DNA of 16,071 nucleotides from JBOGEN01 sp050743265. GTDB taxonomy: Bacteria; Actinomycetota; Actinomycetes; JBOGEN01. A program made the translations under genes and the position numbers. Shown here one piece after another: positions 1-7,597 of the stretch (its first letter is position 1; every line of letters begins with the position of its first letter). The notes beneath the pieces are model-generated. The model saw nothing but the letters and a program-made list of their open reading frames with translations, was not told the origin of the DNA and ran no database searches. The DNA lies in the NCBI GenBank assembly GCA_050743265.1, contig JBOGEN010000185.1, positions 1 through 16,071 on the forward strand, in the 5' to 3' direction.

Positions 1-627
1 CGCGGCGGTCGCGGTCTCACCCGTGGAGGCGAACGGGGAGGTCGTCGCGCCACCCGCGATCGCCGGGTCGACCGGGGCGTCGGCGGCCGCGTCCGCCGTG
101 GAGGCGGCGGAGCGGCGGGACGTCCGACGGCGCGTCGTCCGGGCGGGCGCCTCGTCCGACACGGAGGCAGCCTCGCCCGATCCGGAGGCGGATGCCTCGT
201 CGGCCTCGACCGGTGCCGGCGAGGCTGTGGCCCGACGGGCTGTCCGGCGCCGGGCTGGCTTCTTCTCCGCCTCGGGCTGGGGCTCGGACTCCGCCTCGGG
301 CTGAGGCTGTGGCTGGGGATCGGCCTCGGGCTCCGTCTGGGCCTTGGGCCCCGCCTCGACCTTGGGCCCCGCCTCGACCTTGGGCCCCGCCTCGGCCTCT
401 GGCCCCGCTTCGGGCTGCGGCCGGGACTCGGGCTGCGGCTCCGATGCGTGGGGGACGGCCGGAGGCGGGCCAATCGGTCGGCTCACCGCCCGGCGCCGTC
501 GGGGACGGCCTGAGCTCTGCGGCTCAGGGCTCTCGTCACCCGTCTCGGGAGGACGGTAGTCCTCGATGGGTCGTGATTCTTCTTCTGTGACGCCCTGAGG
601 GGCGCCGCTCGGCTCGTTCTCGAGCAT
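1..627 (-). CDS. rne: Ribonuclease E/G, N-terminal disordered extension only (3' part beyond window)
   Basis: An open frame runs from an ATG at 627 to the left edge without a stop, giving 209 residues. A GGGAG ribosome site lies about 10 bases upstream of the ATG. The protein starts MLENEPSGAPQG and is entirely low complexity. It has a Pro/Glu/Gln/Ala-rich stretch with an EAGPKV repeat, and Arg-rich blocks such as RPRRRR near residue 40, ARRRTARRA, and RTTRRTSRRS further on. No catalytic S1 or RNase E/G domain is inside the window. The identification therefore rests on the composition of this leader, which is typical of actinobacterial RNase E/G, and on position: the RNase E/G gene normally follows the TIGR03960/TIGR03936 pair and precedes rplU-rpmA. 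If correct, the enzyme is the endonuclease for mRNA decay and rRNA processing, and the arginine blocks would bind RNA or protein partners. Another long disordered protein cannot be excluded from this part alone. Confidence 0.72.
   Translation of the reverse strand, partial: MLENEPSGAPQGVTEEESRPIEDYRPPETGDESPEPQSSGRPRRRRAVSRPIGPPPAVPHASEPQPESRPQPEAGPEAEAGPKVEAGPKVEAGPKAQTEPEADPQPQPQPEAESEPQPEAEKKPARRRTARRATASPAPVEADEASASGSGEAASVSDEAPARTTRRRTSRRSAASTADAAADAPVDPAIAGGATTSPFASTGETATAA
343..414 (-). repeat. 18-base tandem repeat in the RNase E/G leader
   Basis: Three consecutive 18-base units (343-360, 361-378, 379-396) are identical except for one base in the third. A diverged fourth unit follows at 397-414. 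On the coding strand each unit encodes Val/Ala-Glu-Ala-Gly-Pro-Lys. Because 18 is a multiple of three, copy-number change would keep the reading frame. The repeat lies inside the disordered region of the protein. Confidence 0.9.
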
Positions 628-730
628 GCGGGTTGTTCTCCCGTCACGCTCCCGGGCGCTCGACCGGCGCCGCGCAGGAGCTCATCGTCTCGGTCGCCGG
701 GCGCCGGGTGGCACCGGGCGAAGTCTGCGG

Positions 731-1600
731 CTACGCCCCCGCGGTTCCAGCACCGCGCTGAGGCGCCGACGGCGACTCGACAGGGCCGGGAGCGGCACCG
801 CCGCGGCCATTGCCGGGCTGCTGCTCCTGGACAGCCTCGATGGCTGCCCGGTCCGCGGCCAACGGGTCGGTGACCGTGCCAGTGCCTTCGTCGAGGGGCC
901 CCTGCGCCAGCCGGGTCACCCCAGGGGGTACCGGCGGCGCGAGATCGGCCACTCGACGCAGCCCGGCGAGGACGTCGTCGGGGCGTACGGCAGGTGTCAC
1001 GTGCCGGACGACCAGGTCCAGTATCGCACAGGGGTCGGCCTCACCCGGGGGATCGCCGTCGTTGCCGGGATGATCGGCAGCCATCCTGATCACTGCCGCA
1101 CGGGGTTCGACCGCGCGCCTGCCCTTCTTCGTCACGCGCTCGACCTGCACGGACTCGGCGGCGAGGAACGCGTCCACTGCGCTCCCCAGGACGTCCGTGC
1201 CGAGGCCGGGGAGCGCGACACGCCAGCGGGACGCCTGGAGCCGGTCGGCCAGGCCGGGAACGACGGCCTCGACCACCTCGAGGACGTCCAGGCCGGGGGG
1301 GAGGGACGCGTCCAGGGCCTGGTGCAGCCACCCCGGGTCGCACCGCTCGACCACGGCGATCTCGAGGTACTCGGCCTCGCTCGCCGTTCCGGTGGGGGCC
1401 GCCCCGGCGTACGAGATCTTGGGGTGCGGCGAGAACCCGGCCGAGTACGCCATGGGGACCCCGGCCCGGCGGAGGGCGCGCTCGAAGGCCCGCTGGAAGT
1501 CCCGGTGGCTGGAGAACCGCAGCCGCCCGCGCTTCGCGTAGCGCAGCCTCAGCCGTTGCACGGGGGGCGGAGGCGGCGGCCCGTCAGGGGTGCGCGCCAG
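731..1600 (-). CDS. TIGR03936-type (DUF2344) radical SAM-associated protein
   Basis: The protein contains the family signature RLRLRYAKRGRLRFSSHRDF near its start, then FERALRRAGVPMAYSAGFSPHP and a GTASEAEYLEI segment. These are characteristic of DUF2344 proteins, which in many bacteria are the C-terminal domain of the neighbouring radical SAM protein. Here the two are separate, overlapping genes. The biochemical role is not established as far as I know. The N-terminal half is well conserved; the last 40 residues are Pro/Gly/Ala-rich. The start is uncertain. In-frame GTG codons at 1702, 1684, 1675 and 1666 have poor context and would add an Arg-rich leader read from the upstream gene's tail. 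The GTG at 1561 would cut into the usual PEGPPP-like lead-in. A CTG at 1600 has AGAGGA seven bases before it and yields ARTPDGPPPPPPVQRLRLRY, which resembles family N-termini, so I chose it (289 residues). It overlaps the preceding stop by 17 bases. Confidence 0.9.
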   Translation of the reverse strand: MARTPDGPPPPPPVQRLRLRYAKRGRLRFSSHRDFQRAFERALRRAGVPMAYSAGFSPHPKISYAGAAPTGTASEAEYLEIAVVERCDPGWLHQALDASLPPGLDVLEVVEAVVPGLADRLQASRWRVALPGLGTDVLGSAVDAFLAAESVQVERVTKKGRRAVEPRAAVIRMAADHPGNDGDPPGEADPCAILDLVVRHVTPAVRPDDVLAGLRRVADLAPPVPPGVTRLAQGPLDEGTGTVTDPLAADRAAIEAVQEQQPGNGRGGAAPGPVESPSAPQRGAGTAGA

Positions 1601-3641
1601 CGTGGGTCCTCTCCCCCGCCGCGACCTCGGAGCCCGCGGGCGCCGGCTCGCCGGCCGCCGGGCCACCCGACCCACCCGAGCCACCCGGACCTCCGGGGCC
1701 ACCTGGGCCGACCACGGTCAGCGGCAGCAGCTGCCGCCCGGTCGGGCCGATCTGGATGTCGGTGCCCATCTGGGGACATACGCCGCAGTCGAAGCAGGGC
1801 GTCCAGCGGCAGTCCTCCACCTCGACCTCGGAGAGTGACGCCTGCCAGTCCTCCCAGAGCCAGTCCTTGTCGAGACCGGCGTCGAGGTGGTCCCAGGGCA
1901 GCACCTCGGCGAACTCCCGCTCACGGGTCGTGTACCAGCCGACGTCCACCGGGTCGTCCGCCAGTGCCTGCTCGGCGCAGGCCATCCAGCGGTCGTACGA
2001 GAAGTGCTCGCTCCAGCCGTCGAACCGGCCGCCGGCCTGCCACACCGCGCGGATGACCTTGCCGACCCGCCGGTCACCGCGGGAGAGCATGCCCTCGACG
2101 ATGCCCGGCTTGCCGTCGTGGTAGCGGAAGCCGATGGCCTTGCCGAACTGGCGGTCCTTCTTCACCATGCCGCGCAGCTTGGCAAGCCGGGCGTCCGTCG
2201 TCTCGTGGTCGAGCTGCGCGGCCCACTGGAACGGCGTGTGCGGCTTGGGAACGAAGCCACCGATCGACACCGTGCAGCGGATGCCGTGGTTCCCCGAGGC
2301 CTCACGTCCTGCGGCGATGACCTTCTTCGCGAGCTCGCCGATCGCGAGGACGTCCTCGTCCTCCTCGGTGGGCAGCCCGCACATGAAGTAGAGCTTCACC
2401 TGGCGCCACCCGTGGCCGTATGCCGTGGTGACGGTGCGGATGAGGTCCTCCTCGGAGACCATCTTGTTGATCACCTTGCGGATGCGCTCCGACCCGCCCT
2501 CGGGGGCGAACGTGAGGCCCGAGCGCCTGCCGTTGCGGGTGAGCTCGTTGGCGAGCGTGACGTTGAACGCGTCCACCCGGGTCGAGGGCAGCGAGAGGGA
2601 CGTGTTCGTGCCCTCGTACCGGTCTGCCAGGCCCTTCGCGACCTCGCCGATCTCGGAGTGGTCGGCGGAGGAGAGCGAGAGCAGCCCGACCTCCTCGAAA
2701 CCGGACGCGCGCAGCCCTTGCTCGACCATGTCGCCGATGCCGGTGAGGGAGCGCTCGCGGACCGGCCGGGTGATCATGCCCGCCTGGCAGAAGCGGCAGC
2801 CCCGCGTACAGCCGCGGAAGACCTCCACCGAGTACCGCTCGTGCACGGTCTCGGCCAGCGGCACCAAGGGCTTCTTCGGGTACGGCCACGCATCGAGGTC
2901 CATGAGGGTGTGCTTGGCCACCCGGTACGGGACGCCGGGGCGGTTGGGCGCGACCCGCTTGATGCGCCCGTCCGGCAGGTACTCGACGTCGTAGAACCGC
3001 GGCACGTACACGCCGCCGCTCGCCGCGAGACGCATCAGCACCCCGTCCCGCCCTCCGGGGTACCCCTCCGCCTTCCACTCGCGGACGACCTCGGTGATCG
3101 CGAGGACCACCTGCTCCCCGTCGCCGAGCACGGCGGCGTCGAGGAAGTCAGCGACCGGCTCGGGATTGAACGCGGCGTGCCCGCCACCGATGACCAGCGG
3201 GTGCGCGTCGGTCCGGTCGGCGGCCTCGAACGGGATGCCGGCGAGGTCGAGCGCGGTCAGCAGGTTCGTGTAGCCGAGCTCCGTGGCGAAGGACACGCCG
3301 AGCAGGTCGAAGTCGCCGACCGCACGGTGCCCGTCCACGGTGAACTGCGACACGCCGTGCTCGCGCAGCAGGTGCTCCATGTCCGGCCACACGCTGTACG
3401 TGCGCTCGGCGAGCACACGTTCCCGCTCGTTGAGCACTTCGTACAGGATCTGGACGCCCTGGTTGGGCAGGCCCACCTCGTACGCGTCCGGGTACATGAG
3501 GCACCAGCGCACGTCGGTATGGGCCCACTCCTTCGTCGAGGAGTTGAGCTCGCCCCCGACGTACTGGATGGGCTTCTGCACGAGCGGGAGCAGCGGCTCC
3601 AACCGGGGGAAGATCGAGGCACCGGGACTGTGGTCACGCAC
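1584..3641 (-). CDS. TIGR03960-type B12-binding-domain radical SAM protein
   Basis: This 685-residue protein has an N-terminal Rossmann-like region (about 45-190) of the kind annotated as B12-binding, with conserved stretches such as YPDAYEVGLPNQGVQILYE and IGGGHAAFNPEPVADF. The radical SAM core follows. Its iron-sulphur motif CTRGCRFC (Cys278, 282, 285) should hold the [4Fe-4S] cluster that cleaves S-adenosylmethionine. A second cysteine cluster (Cys611, 616, 619, 622) precedes a Gly-Pro tail and may bind a further cluster or metal. The substrate is unknown to me; related enzymes modify RNA or thiolate macromolecules, but that is only analogy. The GTG start at 3641 has AGAAGG six bases upstream. 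The gene lies 59 bases after rodA and overlaps the partner TIGR03936-type gene, which fits a two-gene split of what is one protein elsewhere. Confidence 0.93.
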   Translation of the reverse strand: MRDHSPGASIFPRLEPLLPLVQKPIQYVGGELNSSTKEWAHTDVRWCLMYPDAYEVGLPNQGVQILYEVLNERERVLAERTYSVWPDMEHLLREHGVSQFTVDGHRAVGDFDLLGVSFATELGYTNLLTALDLAGIPFEAADRTDAHPLVIGGGHAAFNPEPVADFLDAAVLGDGEQVVLAITEVVREWKAEGYPGGRDGVLMRLAASGGVYVPRFYDVEYLPDGRIKRVAPNRPGVPYRVAKHTLMDLDAWPYPKKPLVPLAETVHERYSVEVFRGCTRGCRFCQAGMITRPVRERSLTGIGDMVEQGLRASGFEEVGLLSLSSADHSEIGEVAKGLADRYEGTNTSLSLPSTRVDAFNVTLANELTRNGRRSGLTFAPEGGSERIRKVINKMVSEEDLIRTVTTAYGHGWRQVKLYFMCGLPTEEDEDVLAIGELAKKVIAAGREASGNHGIRCTVSIGGFVPKPHTPFQWAAQLDHETTDARLAKLRGMVKKDRQFGKAIGFRYHDGKPGIVEGMLSRGDRRVGKVIRAVWQAGGRFDGWSEHFSYDRWMACAEQALADDPVDVGWYTTREREFAEVLPWDHLDAGLDKDWLWEDWQASLSEVEVEDCRWTPCFDCGVCPQMGTDIQIGPTGRQLLPLTVVGPGGPGGPGGSGGSGGPAAGEPAPAGSEVAAGERTHAGAHP
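1662..1706 (-). repeat. 9-base repeats encoding a Gly-Pro/Ser tail
   Basis: Five consecutive 9-base units of the form (C/T)CNGGNGGN encode three Pro-Gly-Gly and then two Ser-Gly-Gly units near the end of the TIGR03960-type protein (residues 646-660). They lie after its last conserved cysteine cluster and just upstream of the next gene's start region. Unit length preserves the frame if copies are gained or lost. Confidence 0.85.
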
Positions 3642-3700
3642 GAAGGACCTTCTGCGGACGGGGTCAGGACCAGGGCCAGGGTAGCCCGGGGGCGGCCGGG

Positions 3701-4879
3701 TCAGCTGGCCGAGCGGACGTGCACGTTCTGCAACAGGCCGACGGCCATGAAACCGGCGAACATCGCCGAGCCCCCGTAGGAGACGAACGGGAGCGGGAGC
3801 CCGGTGATCGGCATGATGCCGAGGGTCATCCCGATGTTCTCGAACATCTGGAAGGCGAACCAGCAGATCACCCCGGCCGCGACGAGCGCGCCGAACAGGT
3901 CGTCCGCGTGCCGGGCGATCTTGCCGGCCCGCCAGAGCAGCAGGCCGAACAGGGCAATGATGATCATGCCGCCGAGGAAGCCCAGCTCCTCACCGGCGAC
4001 GGTGAAGATGAAGTCGGTCTGCTGCTCGGGGACGAACTGGCCGGCCGTCTGGGAGCCCTCGAATAGGCCCTTGCCGACGAGGCCGCCCGAGCCGATCGCG
4101 ATCCGGGCCTGGTTCGCGTTGTAGCCCACACCGCGGGGGTCGAGCTCGGGGTTGGCGAACGCCGCGAACCGGTTGACCTGGTACTCCTCCAGGACGCCGG
4201 ACTGCACCGCGAACACGCACACGGCCACGCCGAGGCTCAGCAGACCGACGAGCCAGCGCAGCTTCGTCCCGGCCATCGCCAGCACCCCGGCGACGAGCGC
4301 CAGGAGGACCATGACGGTGCCCAGGTCAGGCTGGAGCATCACGAGCGCCACCGGCACGGCCCCGAGGGCCAGAGCCAGCAGGACCACCACGGCGCTGGGG
4401 GCGTCCTCGCGTTCGGCCCGTTCGGCGAGCAGCATGGCCAGGCCGGCGACGAGGGCCACCTTCGCGAACTCGGCGGGCTGTACGGAGAAGCCCCCGCCCA
4501 GCACGATCCACGAGTGCGACCCGTTGATGGTGGCGCCCACCGGCGTCAGCACGAGCACCAGCCCGAGGAGCGAGAGCACGTACACGATGGGCGCGTACAC
4601 CTTGAGCATGCGGTAGTCGAACAGCGCACAGGCCAGGCCGAGCATCAGCCCGATCGCGATGTTGAGCAGGTGACGCTTGAGCAGCGTCTGCGGGTCCTCC
4701 CCGGCCGCGATCAGCCGGGGACGGGTGGCCGACCAGACCAGCAGGCTGCCGATCACGGTCAGCCCCAGCACCGGCAGCACGAGCAGCCAGTCGACCCGGG
4801 CGAGGGGCGAGCGGTAGCGGCTCGTCGTGCTCAGCGTCCCGGCCCCGGCCAGCCAGGACGGGCCGTACCGCGCGCTCAC
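3701..4879 (-). CDS. rodA: RodA, SEDS-family peptidoglycan glycosyltransferase of elongation
   Basis: The 392-residue protein has about ten hydrophobic membrane segments and the SEDS signatures. These are GSHSWIVLGGGFSVQPAEFAK (about 120-140), QPDLGT (183-188), and PEQQTDFIFTVAGEELG, in which Asp289 corresponds to the catalytic aspartate of E. coli RodA (Asp262). The C-terminal loop PLPFVSYGGS is also conserved. RodA polymerises lipid II into glycan strands in the cytoplasmic membrane and works with PBP2, encoded directly upstream. The GTG start overlaps the mrdA stop as GTGA, which suggests translational coupling and equimolar synthesis. GGGGA lies six bases upstream. A longer in-frame extension into mrdA exists, but its sequence is not RodA-like. 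A short hairpin (CCCGG/CCGGG, 3685-3700) follows the stop and has no T-run. Confidence 0.97.
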   Translation of the reverse strand: MSARYGPSWLAGAGTLSTTSRYRSPLARVDWLLVLPVLGLTVIGSLLVWSATRPRLIAAGEDPQTLLKRHLLNIAIGLMLGLACALFDYRMLKVYAPIVYVLSLLGLVLVLTPVGATINGSHSWIVLGGGFSVQPAEFAKVALVAGLAMLLAERAEREDAPSAVVVLLALALGAVPVALVMLQPDLGTVMVLLALVAGVLAMAGTKLRWLVGLLSLGVAVCVFAVQSGVLEEYQVNRFAAFANPELDPRGVGYNANQARIAIGSGGLVGKGLFEGSQTAGQFVPEQQTDFIFTVAGEELGFLGGMIIIALFGLLLWRAGKIARHADDLFGALVAAGVICWFAFQMFENIGMTLGIMPITGLPLPFVSYGGSAMFAGFMAVGLLQNVHVRSAS

Positions 4880-6987
4880 GACCGGTCCCCGGGCGCGGCA
4901 CGATGGATCTCCGTGCCGTCGGGGAGGCGCGGCGGCAGCCCCGCGGGCGGCTTGCCGTTCTCGAACAGCGGCTTCGTGCCGATGCCGTAGATGTCCTCGA
5001 ACAGGGCGCGCACCGACGGAGCGGACGTGCCGGACCCGGTGCCGCCCTGCGAGACCATCATCGCGATCACGTACCGCTTGTCGAAGCCGACGTACCACGA
5101 CGTGGTCTGCTTGCCGTACACCTCGCCGGTGCCGGTCTTGCCGGCCAGCGGGTGCTCGTCGAGCGGGAAGCCGATGAAGCGCCACGCCGCGGTGCCCACG
5201 GACGGCACGCCGTACAGCGCGTTGCGGATGTAGTCGAGCGTGCGCTTGGGGACGGGCACCCGCCCGGCCTCCTGGGGCGTGATCCGCTTCACGACCGAGC
5301 CGTCGGGCCGGACGATGGCCTTGCCGATCCTGGGCTCCCAGAGCGTGCCGCCGTTGGCCACGGCCGCGTACGTGCGGGCCTGCTGCAGAGGTGTGACCGT
5401 CGTGTCGCCCTGGCCGATGGAGAAGTTCACCGCGTCACCGGCACGGAACTGGTACCCGTCGAGGCAGTTCTCGTACGCGAGCTGCTTGAGGAACCGGGCG
5501 CGGGCCGGGTCCTTGCGTTCCAGCTTCGGGTCGGGGTGCTTCTTCCTCGCGTACGAGCAGTTGAAGTCCTTCGTCGCCTCCCAGTACTCGCGCTTCCACT
5601 CGCGGTCGGCGATCCGGCCGTCCGACTCGCTGGGGAGGTCGATACCCGTCGGCTTGCCCAGCCCCCAGCCCTTGGCCATGGTGACCATCGGGTCCTTGGG
5701 GTGCTTGACCGGCGTGAGGCCGCCGTCCTTGAGCCACATCTCGTACGCGAGGCGGTAGAAGATCGAGTCACAGGAGATCTCCAGCGCCTTCTGGAAGCTG
5801 ATCGGCCCGTACGCCGCGGACTCGTAGTTCTTGAACCAGCGCCCCCCGGCCTGGAACCCGCTCGAGCAGTCGTACGTCCCGTGGAGCGGGTAGCCGGCCT
5901 TGACCGCGGCCGAGGTCGAGATCACCTTGAACGTCGAGGCGGGGGCGAACTCGCCCTGGGTCGCACGGGAGATCAGCGGCGTGCCGGCCTTCTGGCTCGT
6001 CAACCGGTCGTAGTTCTTCTGCGAGATGCCGCCGACCCAGACCTTGGGGTCGTAGCCCGGGTAGCTCGCCATGGCGAGGACGCGGCCGTTCGTGTGGTCC
6101 ATGACGACGATCGCGCCCGAGTCGGCCTTGAACTTCTGGTGCGGGAACGTGTCACCGATCCGCGCCCGGTGGATGCCCTCCCGCAGGCGCTTCTCGGCGT
6201 CGGCCTGGATTCCTGCGTCGAGGCTGGTGACGAGATGCGAGCCCGGGATCGGCGCCTGCTGGCCGACCGTGCCGCTGACCCTGCCGAGGTGGTCCACGGC
6301 GACGCTCTGCACACCCGGCTCACCGCGCAGGTACGTGTCGTACTGCTGCTCGAGCCCGGAGCGGCCCGCGAGCGCCGCGTGCTGGAGCACCTTGCCGTCG
6401 GAGCCGGCCCTCGCCTCCAACTCCTCGAGCTCCTCCTCCGTGATCGGGGAGAGGTAGCCGAGCGTGTGCGGTGCAGCGGTCTTGCCCGGGTAGTCGCGGA
6501 CCGGGAGCAGCTCGGCGGTGACACCGGGGAAGTCCTCGGCGCGCTCCACGATCTGGAGGGCGACCTGCGGCTCGACGTCGTCCGCGACCGGGATGGGCTG
6601 GTAGGGCGAGCCGTTCCAGCAGGGCTGGTCGACGCCGGGGGCGCACAGGCGCGTCTTCTTGTCCAGCGCGCTGTAGCGCTGGTCGAGGACGTTCGCGAGC
6701 CGTCGCAGCACCGCCTCGCCGTCGTCCGGCTGCTTGAGGATCGCGGTCCGGCTGACGGAGACGACCATCGCCGTCCTGTTGCGCACGAGCGGCCGCCCGG
6801 CCGAGTCGAGGATCTGCCCGCGGACGGCCGGGGTGAGCACCTCGCGAACCCGGTTGTTCGTCGCCGCCTGCTGGTAGGTCTCCCCCGCCATGACCTGGAG
6901 GAAGTAGAGCCGGCCCCCCAGCGTCACGAGCAGCGAGACCACCAGGATCTGGAGGACCACGAGGCGGAGCCGGGACCGCTCACTCAC
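4876..6987 (-). CDS. mrdA: Penicillin-binding protein 2, elongation-specific transpeptidase
   Basis: The protein is 703 residues from the GTG at 6987. A short cytoplasmic tail is followed by one membrane anchor (about residues 9-32), the pedestal dimerisation region starting at about residue 52 (LTPAVRGQILDSAGRPL), and a C-terminal transpeptidase domain. The active-site motifs are Ser351-Thr-Phe-Lys354, Ser405-Cys-Asp407 and Lys617-Thr-Gly619. The SxD form replaces SxN, as in E. coli PBP2. The enzyme crosslinks peptidoglycan during lateral growth with RodA and MreBCD and would be the beta-lactam target. Two cysteine-bearing insertions, around 115-123 and 477-508, lie outside the membrane. The GTG has GGGGAG seven bases upstream. 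An upstream TTG at 7002 has no such site, so I reject it. A 96-base gap separates this gene from mreD. Confidence 0.97.
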   Translation of the reverse strand: MSERSRLRLVVLQILVVSLLVTLGGRLYFLQVMAGETYQQAATNNRVREVLTPAVRGQILDSAGRPLVRNRTAMVVSVSRTAILKQPDDGEAVLRRLANVLDQRYSALDKKTRLCAPGVDQPCWNGSPYQPIPVADDVEPQVALQIVERAEDFPGVTAELLPVRDYPGKTAAPHTLGYLSPITEEELEELEARAGSDGKVLQHAALAGRSGLEQQYDTYLRGEPGVQSVAVDHLGRVSGTVGQQAPIPGSHLVTSLDAGIQADAEKRLREGIHRARIGDTFPHQKFKADSGAIVVMDHTNGRVLAMASYPGYDPKVWVGGISQKNYDRLTSQKAGTPLISRATQGEFAPASTFKVISTSAAVKAGYPLHGTYDCSSGFQAGGRWFKNYESAAYGPISFQKALEISCDSIFYRLAYEMWLKDGGLTPVKHPKDPMVTMAKGWGLGKPTGIDLPSESDGRIADREWKREYWEATKDFNCSYARKKHPDPKLERKDPARARFLKQLAYENCLDGYQFRAGDAVNFSIGQGDTTVTPLQQARTYAAVANGGTLWEPRIGKAIVRPDGSVVKRITPQEAGRVPVPKRTLDYIRNALYGVPSVGTAAWRFIGFPLDEHPLAGKTGTGEVYGKQTTSWYVGFDKRYVIAMMVSQGGTGSGTSAPSVRALFEDIYGIGTKPLFENGKPPAGLPPRLPDGTEIHRAAPGDRS

Positions 6988-7083
6988 CGATGAACTCCCC
7001 AAACGGCCAGGTGCACGGGCAGGTTGGACGGGCCTGCGTTGCCGGTTGCAGGGACGAGCGGGGCCACGGAGGAAGTTCCCTCG

Positions 7084-7596
7084 TCACCGTCGCATCGCGC
7101 CCGGTTCCGCGCGGCGCGACAGCGCCATGACGACCGGCACGACGAACGGTCCGAGGACCACATCATAGGCAACGGTGGCCGGCAGGGTCTGCCACACGAC
7201 GGTCCAGGTCACACGGGGATCGCCCATGAGCGCCCCGAGCAGCGCGTAGCCCGCCGTGGCCACCACCGCGCCCCCGACGACGACGGCGAGGGAGGCCACG
7301 ACCGAGTCCTCCGCCTCCTTGCGCATCAGCCCGGCGACGTACCCGACGAGGCAGAGCACGAGGGCGCTGCGCCCGGCCACGGTGTCCGCCGGCGGGGCAA
7401 GGTCGAGGGTGAGCCCGGCGAGGAAGCCCGTCACCGCTCCGGTGAGGGGCCCGTGCACGAGCGCGAGGGACACCGCGACAAGCAGCACGAGGTCCGGGGA
7501 CACGCCGGGCCACGGCAGCCGGGCGAACACGGTGACCTGGAGCACGAGGGCGACCAGGATGAGCACCAGGCCGAGCACGAACCGTGGGACGAGCAC
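7084..7596 (-). CDS. mreD: MreD, rod-shape-determining membrane protein
   Basis: This small hydrophobic protein of 170 residues has five or six predicted membrane segments covering most of its length, beginning with a helix at about 6-25. The conserved PWPGVSPDLVLLVAV region follows, and a short basic tail (SRRAEPGAMRR) ends the protein. MreD is an integral membrane component of the elongasome that binds MreC. The sequence itself is weakly conserved across bacteria, so position carries weight: it sits between mreC and mrdA. The GTG start at 7596 follows the mreC stop after a single base, with GGGGAG about 10 bases upstream inside the mreC end. This arrangement indicates coupling to mreC translation. 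Confidence 0.94.
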   Translation of the reverse strand: MLVPRFVLGLVLILVALVLQVTVFARLPWPGVSPDLVLLVAVSLALVHGPLTGAVTGFLAGLTLDLAPPADTVAGRSALVLCLVGYVAGLMRKEAEDSVVASLAVVVGGAVVATAGYALLGALMGDPRVTWTVVWQTLPATVAYDVVLGPFVVPVVMALSRRAEPGAMRR

Positions 7597-7597
7597 G

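Noticed and set aside
3685..3700. CCCGG/CCGGG hairpin after rodA as a terminator
   Set aside because: Five-base stem without a T-run and only 44 bases before the next start; read-through is more likely.
1887..3779. A 630-codon plus-strand open frame opposite the radical SAM gene
   Set aside because: Antisense shadow; no domain or ribosome site supports it, while the minus-strand gene has full family motifs.
4880..5185. Upstream extension of the rodA frame into mrdA
   Set aside because: Arg/His-rich non-membrane sequence; the GTG at 4879 gives a normal RodA length with GTGA coupling.
4903..6993. A 696-codon open frame on the plus strand covering all of mrdA
   Set aside because: It is the antisense of a clear PBP2 gene. 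The product is Arg/Val/Leu/Gly-rich with no recognisable domain, the usual artefact of very high G+C codon bias.
6988..7083. Possible small gene or promoter in the mreD-mrdA gap
   Set aside because: The 96 bases hold no start with a ribosome site other than that of mrdA, and no -10/-35 pair I could defend.
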